Positions 8,858 through 18,100 of a stretch of DNA of 64,000 bases are shown here, one piece after another. Position numbers and translations under genes: made by a program. Within the stretch, counting starts at the first letter, position 1; each line of letters opens with the position of its first letter. This stretch comes from Pseudoselenomonas ruminantium (lineage in GTDB: Bacteria > Bacillota > Negativicutes > Selenomonadales > Selenomonadaceae): positions 132,115-196,114 of the forward strand of contig NZ_FRBC01000001.1 of the NCBI RefSeq assembly GCF_900142515.1, given 5' to 3'. Under the pieces are notes generated by a model that was given only the letters and a program-made list of their open reading frames with translations, made no database searches and had not been told where the DNA came from.

Positions 8858-11659
8858 ATGGATGTGAAAAAGGAAAATAAAGCCGGCTCCGTCCTGAAGA
8901 AAGTAGATATGACCACAATCATCATCCTGTTTTTCCTGGCCGTGGTCATGGCTTATTACTCCATGCTTCAGTCTGAGATGAGAGAGAAGATTATCGTCAA
9001 CAGAGAGCTGGTGGCGACCAAGTCAGCGGAGCAGATAAACAATTATCTCTCCACAGGCGTTGACATCATAAGAGTGGCGTCCCATAGCCTTGACAATATG
9101 ATACGTGAAGGCAGGGCACATTCGGAAATGCGCGATATGCTCGTAAGCCAGTCTGCTGCAGTAGTACAGATCACCTCTGGCAATTCGACGGGGATATACG
9201 CTCTGGTGGAGGATGATTGGCTCGATGGAATTGGTTGGGTCCCCGATGCCGATTATGCTCCCAAGGAACGCCCCTGGTACAGTGGCGCGATGGCGAATAT
9301 CGGGAAAGTGACTATTGTCGGTCCATATGTTGACGCAGAAACGCATACCATGATGATCACGTTAGCTAAGTCGCTCTGCGACGTAAAGAGCGTAGCAGCG
9401 ATAGACCTATCGCTGGAAAATCTGCAGACGATGACGGAGGAACTGAGTAAACGCACCGAGTCGGATATCGAGATCGTCATTGACCGGAATTATCAGGTTA
9501 TCGCGCATTCCGATAGGGAAGAGGTTGGCAAAAGTTATATCAAGGAGGAGGGAACCTTTGGCAGGGCGCTTATCGATAAGCTGCGTTCGGCGGATAAAAA
9601 TTACTTTTCGTTCCATTTCAATGATGCGGAGTACATTGTTTACATGGTGCCGGTGGGAAACAGCTGGTTATGTTTGTCTGTGTTCGATGCAACATCTGCC
9701 TTTGCTCAGCTCAGGCGCTTGTTTATCCTGACCATCATCATATCGGTGCTGGTCATTTCCATAATCCTTGTCTTCATGGCGCGTTATGAAAAGAAAAATC
9801 TTCTGGCGCAGGAGTACAACCGAAAAGCGGAGAGCGCTGCTGCCGCCAGCCAGGCGAAGTCTGCTTTCTTGTCGAACATGTCACATGAGATACGGACACC
9901 GATCAATGCGGTGCTGGGCATGAACGAGATGATCCTGCGTGAGAGCAGCGAGCAAAACGTGATCGAGTATGCCGAGAATATCCACACAGCGGGCAATACG
10001 CTGCTCGGAATCATCAACGATATCCTGGACTTCTCCAAAATAGAGGCAGGGAAGCTGGAAATCATCCCTGTGGATTATGACCTTTCCTCCATGCTTAACG
10101 ATTTGGTGAATATGATCCGCATCCGGGCTGATGTCAAAGGGCTGGCTCTTGAGGTAGAATTCGACCAGGAGACCCCCAAGCTGCTCTTTGGTGATGAGGT
10201 TCGTGTCAAGCAGGTCATCACCAATATCCTGACCAATGCGGTGAAATATACGGAAAAAGGTACAGTAACCTTTTCGGTGAGTTTCGAGCGGATCCCGGAG
10301 GAGCCGGACAATGTGCTGCTCTATGTGGAGATCAAGGATACCGGTATCGGCATCAAGCCGGAGGATATGGAGAAATTGTTTTCCAAGTTTGAGCGCATCG
10401 AAGAAAAGCGTAACCGCAATGTGGAAGGCACTGGACTGGGTATGGCCATCACGTTGAACCTGCTGGAAAAGATGGGTTCCTCCTTGCAGGTGGAAAGTGT
10501 CTATGGCGTTGGTTCCACGTTCTTCTTCAAGCTGCGGCAGCGTGTGGTCAAATGGGAGCCGTTGGGGGATTACAAGGCGTCCTATCAGGCTCTGCTGAAA
10601 GGGCATAAGAAGTATCGTGAGAAATTCACGGCTCCGGAGGCATTGGCTCTGGTGGTGGATGATAATCCGATGAACCTGACGGTGTTCAAGGGATTGATCA
10701 AGAAGACGCAGATTCAGATCGATACGGCGAATGATGGCGATGAAGGGCTTTTGCTGGCCAGGGAGAAAAAATACGATATCATCTTCCTCGACCATATGAT
10801 GCCGCGCAAGGACGGTATTGAGACCTTGCACGAGCTGCAGGCGCAGGAAGACGGGCCGAATATGGATACGCCGGTGATCAGCCTGACTGCCAATGCCATC
10901 TCCGGCGCACGGGAGCAGTACATGGCGGCTGGTTTCCACGACTATCTGACCAAGCCCATAGATGCCGATAAATTGGAGGATATGTTACTGGATTATCTGC
11001 CGAAGGAAAAAATCCAGAAAGCAGGAGCAGAGGTGGCAGCGGCACAGGAAACCCTGGAGGTTCCGGACAGTCTGGCACCGCTTAAAGGAGCAGGCTGGCT
11101 GGATCTGGCCCAGGGCATAAAGAACAGCGGTTCAGTCGAGGCCTATCTGCCTTTGTTGCAGATATTCTATGAATCCGTTGATGAGATGGCAGAGACAATC
11201 GAGGGCTTTTATGAGAATCGGAATCTCAAAGATTATACGATCAAGGTTCATGCGTTGAAGAGTTCAGCAAGGATCATCGGTGCAAAGGACTTCGGTGAGG
11301 AAGCGCAGATGCTGGAAAATGCTGGCAAAGCTGGAAATATGGACTATATCCGTATGCATCATGAAAGTTTTCTGGAGACATATCGGAGTTTCAAGGTTCA
11401 GTTGGCAGAGGTCTTTGCGGCAGGGGAGACGGCAGTAGAAGATGAGAAGCCGGAAGCAGACAGGGATTTGATGGAAGGTGTCTATGAAGAAGTGCGCGCG
11501 GCTGCGGAGGATATGGACTGCGATCGCCTGGAAGATATTTTTGCTGAGATGGAGGAGTATCGTATCCCGGCGCAGGATGCCGAACTCTATAAAAAACTCA
11601 AGCAGGCTGCCGAGCATTTTGACTACGAGAGCATCCTGTCATTGCTCGACAATGGCTGA
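8858..11659 (+). CDS. Hybrid sensor histidine kinase with dCache sensor (sensor-HisKA-HATPase-REC-HPt)
   Basis: This 933-residue protein is a close paralogue of the kinase at 2835-5573 in its cytoplasmic half but has a different sensor. TM1 is at about 16-34. A double-Cache extracytoplasmic domain (35-285) carries the typical ERPWYSGA and YVDAETHTMMITLAKSL motifs, and TM2 is at 287-309. The H-box [19 protein letters not shown] has His343. The ATPase motifs [19 protein letters not shown] and GTGLGMAI follow, then a receiver with Asp645 in FLDHMMP and an HPt with His798 in HALKSSAR. The same helical tail as in the first kinase ends the protein. An AGGAGG box precedes ATG 8858, and the gene is 21 nt after the symporter fusion. 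dCache domains of the ERPWY type often bind amino acids or other small metabolites, so the symporter neighbour is suggestive. Confidence 0.92.
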   Translation: MDVKKENKAGSVLKKVDMTTIIILFFLAVVMAYYSMLQSEMREKIIVNRELVATKSAEQINNYLSTGVDIIRVASHSLDNMIREGRAHSEMRDMLVSQSAAVVQITSGNSTGIYALVEDDWLDGIGWVPDADYAPKERPWYSGAMANIGKVTIVGPYVDAETHTMMITLAKSLCDVKSVAAIDLSLENLQTMTEELSKRTESDIEIVIDRNYQVIAHSDREEVGKSYIKEEGTFGRALIDKLRSADKNYFSFHFNDAEYIVYMVPVGNSWLCLSVFDATSAFAQLRRLFILTIIISVLVISIILVFMARYEKKNLLAQEYNRKAESAAAASQAKSAFLSNMSHEIRTPINAVLGMNEMILRESSEQNVIEYAENIHTAGNTLLGIINDILDFSKIEAGKLEIIPVDYDLSSMLNDLVNMIRIRADVKGLALEVEFDQETPKLLFGDEVRVKQVITNILTNAVKYTEKGTVTFSVSFERIPEEPDNVLLYVEIKDTGIGIKPEDMEKLFSKFERIEEKRNRNVEGTGLGMAITLNLLEKMGSSLQVESVYGVGSTFFFKLRQRVVKWEPLGDYKASYQALLKGHKKYREKFTAPEALALVVDDNPMNLTVFKGLIKKTQIQIDTANDGDEGLLLAREKKYDIIFLDHMMPRKDGIETLHELQAQEDGPNMDTPVISLTANAISGAREQYMAAGFHDYLTKPIDADKLEDMLLDYLPKEKIQKAGAEVAAAQETLEVPDSLAPLKGAGWLDLAQGIKNSGSVEAYLPLLQIFYESVDEMAETIEGFYENRNLKDYTIKVHALKSSARIIGAKDFGEEAQMLENAGKAGNMDYIRMHHESFLETYRSFKVQLAEVFAAGETAVEDEKPEADRDLMEGVYEEVRAAAEDMDCDRLEDIFAEMEEYRIPAQDAELYKKLKQAAEHFDYESILSLLDNG

Positions 11660-11685
11660 AGTGGGGAGAATAGGAGCAGATAAAT

Positions 11686-13050
11686 ATGGGGTACTGGATT
11701 GTTGTTGTTGATGATGAAACACTGACGCTGACGCATATAAAGCGTATCCTGCGGGAGCAGGATATGCGTGTCAGCTGCCTGCGTTCCGGGCGGGAGCTCT
11801 TGAAATTCATGACGAAAAATATACCCGATCTGATTTTGTTGGATATACAAATGACAGAAATGGACGGATTTGAAACCTATCAGGAACTGCGCCGGATGGA
11901 AGAACATGCGGCGCGGAAACCCACACCAATCATATTCCTGAGCGGCATAGAGACAAGTGAGGCAGAGCGGCGCAGCCTGGAACAGGGAGCTTCCGATTTT
12001 ATCCGTAAACCTGTCCATAAGGATATCCTCATCAAACGAATCATGAATGCCGTCAAGCATACTAAGGACATCGAAAATCTGAAAGAGGAAGCGGCTCTCG
12101 ACAAGCTGACTGGTTTTTTGAATAAAACAGCAGGCACCAGCAAGCTGACAAAACTCTGTGCGGAGCGGTCCGGTATGCTGATGATTCTGGATCTTGACAA
12201 CTTCAAGCTGGTCAACGATCTCTATGGCCATAGCATGGGCGACAAGTTCTTGGTGGCGTTTGCTGACGTAATCAGACGGAACATCCGGGCACAGGATGTC
12301 ATGGTAAGGGTCGGCGGGGACGAGTTCATGGGTTTTTTCGGTTATATGAACGATGAAACTGCGCTGTCCAGCCTTCATCACAGACTGAATGGTGAACTGC
12401 ACAAAGAAGCGGTCAGATTGGCAGGGGCTGGTTTTGATATTCCGCTGAACATTTCCATCGGTGCAGCTTTGGTACCGGAATACGGCCGGGACTACGAGAT
12501 CCTGTTTTCCCTGGCAGACAGTGCCCTTTACAAGGTGAAACAAAACGGCAAGAACGGCAGCAGGATATATGGACAGGAAGGAGAGCATGACCTATCCGGA
12601 GATGATGATATCAAAAAGGAGTTTGCCCGCATCACGCAGATTGTCGAGGGACGGCATGGCAGAGGGGGCGCACTTTTGCTGAACCTCGAGCAGTTTTCTC
12701 TTATCTATCGTTTCATCCGTCAGTTCTACAAGCGATACGGCGGCATGATCGTCAAGCTGATGTTCATTCTGTCAGCAGAAGGTTCTGATGGGGAACGTCC
12801 GTACAGACTGAAGGATGTTGCGGAAAAATTCGGCCTCTGCCTGCAGGATTCATTGCGGAAAAGCGATATGATACTTCGGCACAAGTCAAATCAGTTCTTT
12901 GTGCTCTTGCAGAATCTTTCCGAGGAAGATTTTCCCACTGTGTTTCGCCGTATTATGAATGCGTGGGAGGCAGAAGAACATCATACCGGTATCCATATCG
13001 AATATCTTATGGAATATGTGATCTATGAAAAAGAAAGCTATGACAAGTAA
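11686..13050 (+). CDS. Response regulator with GGDEF domain and a second degenerate GGDEF-like domain
   Basis: The 454-residue cytosolic protein has a receiver (1-125; VVDDE, Asp53 in LLDIQM, FLSG, FIRKPV). A GGDEF domain follows (about 140-300), with LDLDNFKLVND and an intact GGDEF signature at 210-214. A C-terminal unit of about 150 residues resembles a decayed GGDEF domain, because LLLNLEQFSLIYRFI aligns with the LILDLDNF strand-helix, but it has no signature. The intact signature predicts diguanylate cyclase activity controlled by phosphorylation, so this is probably the output of the upstream kinases. I see no RxxD inhibitory site before the GGDEF motif. The gene is the last of the cassette and is followed by a bidirectional terminator. 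Confidence 0.88.
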   Translation: MGYWIVVVDDETLTLTHIKRILREQDMRVSCLRSGRELLKFMTKNIPDLILLDIQMTEMDGFETYQELRRMEEHAARKPTPIIFLSGIETSEAERRSLEQGASDFIRKPVHKDILIKRIMNAVKHTKDIENLKEEAALDKLTGFLNKTAGTSKLTKLCAERSGMLMILDLDNFKLVNDLYGHSMGDKFLVAFADVIRRNIRAQDVMVRVGGDEFMGFFGYMNDETALSSLHHRLNGELHKEAVRLAGAGFDIPLNISIGAALVPEYGRDYEILFSLADSALYKVKQNGKNGSRIYGQEGEHDLSGDDDIKKEFARITQIVEGRHGRGGALLLNLEQFSLIYRFIRQFYKRYGGMIVKLMFILSAEGSDGERPYRLKDVAEKFGLCLQDSLRKSDMILRHKSNQFFVLLQNLSEEDFPTVFRRIMNAWEAEEHHTGIHIEYLMEYVIYEKESYDK

Positions 13051-13065
13051 AGCTCCCTCAAACGG

Positions 13066-13117
13066 AAAGGGGCTGCTGCACGCAATGATGTGATATCATG
13101 CATGCAGCAGCCCCTTT
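13066..13117. terminator. Bidirectional terminator between convergent genes
   Basis: A perfect 15-bp stem AAAGGGGCTGCTGCA (13066-13080) with its complement (13103-13117) encloses a 22-nt loop. It lies between the end of the GGDEF gene (plus) and the end of the lactate permease (minus), so it can serve both. Confidence 0.75.
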
Positions 13118-13139
13118 GAGGCGTTTATATTCTGTTAGC

Positions 13140-14672
13140 TTAGCCAACCAGGGTCTGGCCAAAGTAGACGATAAGACCCATGATGATGATGAAAGGCGCA
13201 TATACCTTAGCCGCGAAGGCCAAGAGCTTGCCGTCTGCGCCCTGTACCTGAATGGCTGCCACGGCAATGGCGATGCTCTGGATGGAGATCATCTTGCCGG
13301 CGCAGGCACCAGTAGCGTTGGCTGCGGCAATCCAGGCCTGTGCAGCAGGCGTAGCGCCGATAGCCATAGCAGCTTCAGTCTGCAATTTACCGAACAGCAC
13401 GCAGCTGGACGTAGCAGAACCCGTGATGAAGGTACCGATGGAGCCGATGAAAGCGGCAATGCAGGGATATGCCGTGCCCGTTGCGGCAACAGCGGCTTCA
13501 GCGATTTCGTGCGTCATGCCGGCATAGCCCATGACCTTTGCCGTAGCGATGACGGAGATGATGGTAACAATGGTGAAGCGCAGATTGACGACTGTGGTCT
13601 TCAATACATTGAGCATCTCACCAAAGCTGGCACCCTGTTTGGAGCCGCCGATGAAAGCGGCCAGGAAGATCAGCACGCCCGGCGTAGCCACCCAGGTAAA
13701 GGTATAGGGTGTGCCGCCTTCGCCGTCATAAATCAGTACGGAGGATTTGATGAGGTTCAGCGGGTCATGGATAGCCGGAATCAGCTTGGACGTAGCCAGC
13801 AGGAAGACGAAGATCAGGATGAACGGGAGCCATGCTTTGATGGCATCGCCCGTAGTCAGCGGAGCTTCATCTTCATGAGCCGGCATCGCATAAGCCGGGT
13901 CGTTGACCGGGAACATCTTAGCGCAGGCTACGATGGCAGCCATAGAACCAATGGAACCGGCTACAACGGCCAGTTCCGGACCCATGGTCAGAGCTACGGC
14001 CAGTTCCGGAATCAGGAAGCCCAGAGCAGCGCCCAGGCAGATGGTGGTCATGCCCTTCAAGGCTTTGAAGGAACCGCCGGCTACCAGTGTCATGATGAAG
14101 GGGCAGAGGAAGGAGAGCGGTGCCAGCTGCAGGCAGGTATAGGTAGCCAGCGTCGTGGCATCCGTGCCGGTGACATTGCCCAGCGTAACCAGAGGGATAC
14201 CGATGGAGCCATAGGCTGTCGGTACGGAGTTGGCAACCAGGCAGACGCTGGCAGCCAGGATCGGGTTCACTCCGATACCGACCAGCATGCTGGCGGGAAT
14301 GGCAATAGCCGTACCGAAACCGGCCATGCCTTCCATGAAGCCGCCGAAGCCCCAGCCAATCAGGAGAATCAGCACGCGGCGGTCATTGCTGACGGAGGTC
14401 AGCATCTTCTTGATGCCCTCCATGCCCTTCGTGTATTCCGATAAGTTGTAGGTGAAGATAGCGGCGATGATTACGAGCAGGATGGGCCAGCAAGCCAGAG
14501 CCACACCCTCTAAGAAAGCCTGAAATGCATGAATCGTCGTCATGTCATAGAGGCCGATGCCCACGACTGCGGAAAGCAGCAGAGCCAGCAGGCAGGCTTT
14601 ATGAGGCTGCATATGCAGGACGCACAAAGCTACCGCCAACCACAGGATTGGGGAAAGCGCAATCAGAAACAA
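13140..14672 (-). CDS. lctP: L-lactate permease family transporter
   Basis: This is an inner-membrane lactate:proton symporter of the LctP/LldP/GlcA family, 510 residues and roughly a dozen helices, with the family blocks GWGFGGFMEGMAGFGTAIAI and TTYTCLQLAPLSFLCPF-like regions and a C-terminal ATGACAGKMISIQSIAIA. I set the start at TTG 14672: AAGGA lies 9 nt upstream, and the resulting N-terminus (MFLIALSPILWLAVAL) fits the family. An in-frame ATG at 14735 overlaps a -10 promoter box, so it can hardly be the initiator. The gene is monocistronic and convergent with the signalling cassette. In a Selenomonas-type anaerobe the permease may import or export lactate. No lactate dehydrogenase gene is nearby. 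Confidence 0.92.
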   Translation of the reverse strand: MFLIALSPILWLAVALCVLHMQPHKACLLALLLSAVVGIGLYDMTTIHAFQAFLEGVALACWPILLVIIAAIFTYNLSEYTKGMEGIKKMLTSVSNDRRVLILLIGWGFGGFMEGMAGFGTAIAIPASMLVGIGVNPILAASVCLVANSVPTAYGSIGIPLVTLGNVTGTDATTLATYTCLQLAPLSFLCPFIMTLVAGGSFKALKGMTTICLGAALGFLIPELAVALTMGPELAVVAGSIGSMAAIVACAKMFPVNDPAYAMPAHEDEAPLTTGDAIKAWLPFILIFVFLLATSKLIPAIHDPLNLIKSSVLIYDGEGGTPYTFTWVATPGVLIFLAAFIGGSKQGASFGEMLNVLKTTVVNLRFTIVTIISVIATAKVMGYAGMTHEIAEAAVAATGTAYPCIAAFIGSIGTFITGSATSSCVLFGKLQTEAAMAIGATPAAQAWIAAANATGACAGKMISIQSIAIAVAAIQVQGADGKLLAFAAKVYAPFIIIMGLIVYFGQTLVG

Positions 14673-14733
14673 GATACCAAGTCCTTTCCAATTAAAATAG
14701 AAATATGAAAAATATATGAATAAGATAAAACTC

Positions 14734-14763
14734 ATTATATAAGCAGGTACTAAAAGTTGTCAA
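14734..14763 (-). promoter_or_regulatory. Sigma-70-type promoter of the lactate permease gene
   Basis: On the minus strand TTGACA (14758-14763) and TATAAT (14734-14739) are both perfect consensus hexamers separated by 18 nt. Transcription would start near 14727, giving a leader of about 55 nt before TTG 14672. Confidence 0.8.
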
Positions 14764-14898
14764 TCTATATAATTGCCTTTTTTCGCTAATTAGAGGAGAT
14801 TTCCTGCCAAAAATAAAAAAAATTGTATGATGAATTTACGGGATGGTAAAAAGTGTCCCTCAGACAGAGGAAATGGTGTCCAAGGGATTTTTCAGCTG

Positions 14899-16287
14899 CT
14901 ATATATTGCACTGGTGGCGGGCAATGATCTGTCTGGCCACATAGACGCCGCTGGCACCGGCCTGGGACAGGCCGCGGGTTACACCGGCACCATCACCGAT
15001 GGCAAAGACGTTCGTAAGTTCCGTTTCCAGCTCGTTCGTGAGTTTTACCCGGGAGCTGTAGAATTTGACTTCGACACCATAGAGCAGGGTATCGTCATTG
15101 GTCATGCCAGGGGCGATATTGTCGAGTGCCTGGATCATCTCGATGAGGTTGTCGACATGGCGTTTGGGCAGGACCAGGGAAAGATCGCCCGGAGTTGCCT
15201 GCAGCGTCGGGCGGGTGAAGCTCTTGCTCATGCGGTGGGCATTGGAGCGGCGGCCCTTCATGAGGTCACCGAAGCGCTGGACGATGATGCCGCCGCCAAG
15301 CAGGTTGGAGAAGGAAGCAATGCGCTTGCCGTACTGATGCGGGGAATGGAAAGGCTCGGTGAAGCGGTTGCTCACGAGCAGGGCGAAGTTGGTGTTCCGG
15401 CTCTGGAGTTTCGGGTCACTGTAAGAGTGGCCGTTTACCGTGATGATGCCGTCGGTGTTTTCCATGACCACATGGCCATGCGGGTTCATGCAGAAGGTAC
15501 GCACCTGATCGCCATAGCGTTTCGTACGGTAGACCAGCTTGGCTTCATAGACCTGGCTCGTGATGGGGTCCCAGATCTCGTCGGGAACTTCCACGCGTAC
15601 ACCAACGTCCACGCGGTTGTTTTCCTGCTTGAGGCCCAAAGCATCGCATTCGGTGGAGAACCATTCAGCACCGGCACGGCCCGGAGCGACAATCAGATAT
15701 TCGGCGGCAATCTTTTCCCCGTCGTAGAGCTCGACTTCGTTTTCGCCCTGTCCATCGGAATGGATGTGGGCAACGGGACATTCAAAGCGGAACTCCACTT
15801 TGTCTTTCAGATATTCATAGGTTGCCTTGAGCATTTCCAGATTGTTTTCGGTACCCAGATGACGCACGCTGGCGGAGAGCAGGTGCAGGTCGTGCTGCAG
15901 GGCGCGGTAGCCGATATCGGAATTCTCGGTGCTGAAGACCTGCGCCGGGGCACCGTGTTTCATGTTGATCTTATCTACATAGTAGATGAGGTCCATGACT
16001 TCTTCATCGGAGAGATACTCGTTGAGCCAGCCGCCAAACTGAGTCGTGAAGTTGTATTTGCCGTCGGAGAAAGCACCGGCACCGCCGAAGCCGCGCATGA
16101 TGCTGCAGGGCTTGCAGCCGATGCAGCTCTTTACTTTGCCTGCGGAAATGGGGCAGACGCGGGTATAGATATCCTTGCCGCTTTCCAAAAGCAAAACCTT
16201 CAGTTCCGGTGCCTTTTCTGCCAGCTCATATGCGGCAAACACACCAGCCGGGCCGCCGCCCACAATCACAACATCATACTTTTTCAT
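14899..16287 (-). CDS. FAD-dependent dehydrogenase of the COG2509 type
   Basis: This 462-residue flavoprotein opens with a Rossmann dinucleotide fold, YDVVIVGGGPAGVFAAYELAE, and ends with the second FAD-binding stretch VFAIGDGAGVTRGLSQAGASG. Between them is a Cys-containing segment, CPISAGKVKSCIGCKPCSIM, followed by RGFGGAGAFSDGKYNF. This arrangement matches the widespread but poorly characterised COG2509 FAD-dependent dehydrogenases. The CIGCKPC cluster could bind metal or act in redox chemistry (inference). The substrate is unknown. An AGGAGG box precedes ATG 16287 and a good promoter lies about 130 nt upstream. The gene stands alone between lactate permease and divergent putP. Confidence 0.85.
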   Translation of the reverse strand: MKKYDVVIVGGGPAGVFAAYELAEKAPELKVLLLESGKDIYTRVCPISAGKVKSCIGCKPCSIMRGFGGAGAFSDGKYNFTTQFGGWLNEYLSDEEVMDLIYYVDKINMKHGAPAQVFSTENSDIGYRALQHDLHLLSASVRHLGTENNLEMLKATYEYLKDKVEFRFECPVAHIHSDGQGENEVELYDGEKIAAEYLIVAPGRAGAEWFSTECDALGLKQENNRVDVGVRVEVPDEIWDPITSQVYEAKLVYRTKRYGDQVRTFCMNPHGHVVMENTDGIITVNGHSYSDPKLQSRNTNFALLVSNRFTEPFHSPHQYGKRIASFSNLLGGGIIVQRFGDLMKGRRSNAHRMSKSFTRPTLQATPGDLSLVLPKRHVDNLIEMIQALDNIAPGMTNDDTLLYGVEVKFYSSRVKLTNELETELTNVFAIGDGAGVTRGLSQAGASGVYVARQIIARHQCNI

Positions 16288-16417
16288 AGGTACTTCCTCC
16301 TAAAATAACATGCACATAAATCTGCACACACGAAAAGAGCGCAGAGCGACCTTATAGATATGGATAAACTAAGGCCTATCTGCGTTTGAATCGGACGTTT
16401 CCGAAAAAACCTTAGCT

Positions 16418-16446
16418 ATTATACGAGAAGTTTTTCGATAATGCAA
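16418..16446 (-). promoter_or_regulatory. Promoter of the FAD-dependent dehydrogenase gene
   Basis: On the minus strand TTGCAT (16441-16446) and TATAAT (16418-16423) are spaced 17 nt apart. The resulting leader of about 120 nt (16288-16411) holds no riboswitch that I recognise. Confidence 0.75.
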
Positions 16447-16540
16447 GTTTTTTTTCCTGCAAAAGGGAAAAAATCACGAAAAAATTAGATGTGTACCTGT
16501 CAACTATGACGATAATATTATAGCTCCTATAAAAATAAAG

Positions 16541-16570
16541 TTGCCAAAAGGGGGCGAAACAAAGTATAAT
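16541..16570 (+). promoter_or_regulatory. Promoter of the putP-like gene
   Basis: TTGCCA (16541-16546) and TATAAT (16565-16570) are spaced 18 nt apart, upstream of the start at 16622. Together with the divergent promoter at 16418-16446 this accounts for the 334-bp gap 16288-16621, in which I see no further gene. Confidence 0.7.
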
Positions 16571-16621
16571 TTAACCTGCTAGTGTAAACTTGCAAATGCA
16601 TGGAAATGAGGAGGAACTTTT

Positions 16622-18100
16622 TTGACAAATCAATTAGCGATTATCAACACGTTTATTCTGTATATCGGTCTGATGATGGCCATCGGTGTGTATTATTACC
16701 GCCGTACCCGCAATATGAGCGATTATTTTTTGGGCAATCGTAAGCTTGGGGCCTGGGTGACTTCCATGAGTGCCGAGGCTTCGGATATGAGCGGCTGGAT
16801 GCTGATGGGCGTGCCGGGCTTTGCCTATCTGGCAGGTCTCAATGCGGGCTGGATTGCCGTGGGCATTGCCCTGGGCACCTGGGCCAACTGGCACTTTGTG
16901 GCAGCCCGTCTGCGCAAGTATACGGAACTGGCTAAGAATTCTTTGACGGTGCCGCAGTTCCTGGAGAATCGTTTTGAGGATAACAGCGGGTTATTGCGGA
17001 CAATTCCCGCGGTGTTCATCCTGATTTTCTTTACCATCTATACATCTTCAGGCTTTGTGTCCTCGGGACGTCTCTTTGAAACGGTCTTTGGCCTGCCTTA
17101 TCAGTATGCCATCTTCATCGGCGCTGGTTCCGTGGTGTTCTATACGCTGGTGGGCGGCTTCCTGGCCGTGTCCCGTACGGATTTCATTCAGGGCGTCATG
17201 ATGTTCTTCGCCATCCTGGTGGTGCCCATCACGGCAGCCATGGAGATGGGCGGCTATACGGCGACGGTCACGGCCATCTCCGATGTGAGCCATTCCATGC
17301 TGGAGCCCTTTACCAAGCCGGATGGTTCCACGCTGGGGACTATTGAGCTGATTTCCCTGCTGGCCTGGGGCATCGGTTATTTTGGCCAGCCGCATATCCT
17401 CGTGCGCTTCATGGCGATTTCCAGCTCAAAGGAAATAAAGCAGGCTACGCGCATTGCGATGACGTGGGTGGTCCTGTCCCTGGCGGCAGCTGTAGCCGTG
17501 GGCATGGTGGGCCGTGTATTCCTTTCCCATGAGCTGACGGGGACAGAGTCGGAAACGGTATTCCTCGTGATGACCAATGAACTCTTCCCGCCGATTGTGG
17601 CAGGATTGATTCTCTCGGCTGTGCTGGCCGCTATCATGAGTACGGCTTCGGCGCAGCTGCTCGTGGCAGCTTCAGCCTTTGCGCAGGATTTCTATCGCAC
17701 GCTTTTGCGCAAGGAAGCGGAGACAACGGAGCTTATCTGGATCAGCCGGGCTTCCGTTCTGATCATCGCCTCGCTGGCCATCTTTATCGGGCTGAATCCG
17801 TCGAGCTTTATCCTTGACATGGTAGCCTATGCCTGGGCTGGCTTTGGCGCGGCCTTTGGCCCGGCGCTGCTCTGTGCTTTGTTCTGGCGGCGCACCACCC
17901 GCAATGGCGTGCTGGCCGGCATCATCGTGGGTGGCATCACGGTGCTGGTCTGGAAGCAGATTGACTGGCTCGGTCTTTACGAGATTGTGCCGGGCTTCCT
18001 GTTCTCTTTGCTGGCGGTTTATCTGGTGAGCAAAATGGACAAGGAACCCTCGGCGTCAATTGTGGAAACATTTGATGCGGTTGGCAGAAGCGAAATCTAA
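16622..18100 (+). CDS. putP: Sodium/proline symporter family protein
   Basis: This 492-residue sodium:solute symporter (SSS family, PutP branch) has about 13 helices. The N-terminal YYRRTRNMSDYFLGNRKLG block and SAEASDMSGWMLMGVPG are typical of PutP, as are the RTDFIQG block in the middle and WGIGYFGQPHILVRFMAI followed by LSAVLAAIMSTASAQLLVAA. It is expected to take up proline with Na+. The start is TTG 16622, with GAGGAGG ending 5-7 nt upstream. No putA is adjacent. The next gene begins 129 nt downstream with chemotaxis-type genes, and the link between them is unclear. Confidence 0.92.
   Translation: MTNQLAIINTFILYIGLMMAIGVYYYRRTRNMSDYFLGNRKLGAWVTSMSAEASDMSGWMLMGVPGFAYLAGLNAGWIAVGIALGTWANWHFVAARLRKYTELAKNSLTVPQFLENRFEDNSGLLRTIPAVFILIFFTIYTSSGFVSSGRLFETVFGLPYQYAIFIGAGSVVFYTLVGGFLAVSRTDFIQGVMMFFAILVVPITAAMEMGGYTATVTAISDVSHSMLEPFTKPDGSTLGTIELISLLAWGIGYFGQPHILVRFMAISSSKEIKQATRIAMTWVVLSLAAAVAVGMVGRVFLSHELTGTESETVFLVMTNELFPPIVAGLILSAVLAAIMSTASAQLLVAASAFAQDFYRTLLRKEAETTELIWISRASVLIIASLAIFIGLNPSSFILDMVAYAWAGFGAAFGPALLCALFWRRTTRNGVLAGIIVGGITVLVWKQIDWLGLYEIVPGFLFSLLAVYLVSKMDKEPSASIVETFDAVGRSEI

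Noticed and set aside
13098-14444. Long open frame (448 codons) on the plus strand
   Set aside because: It is antisense to the lactate permease, has low-complexity Gly/Gln/His-rich sequence and no family features. It arises from codon bias of the real gene.
14827-16308. 493-codon open frame on the plus strand
   Set aside because: It lies antisense to the FAD-dependent dehydrogenase, whose motifs, promoter and ribosome binding site are clear.
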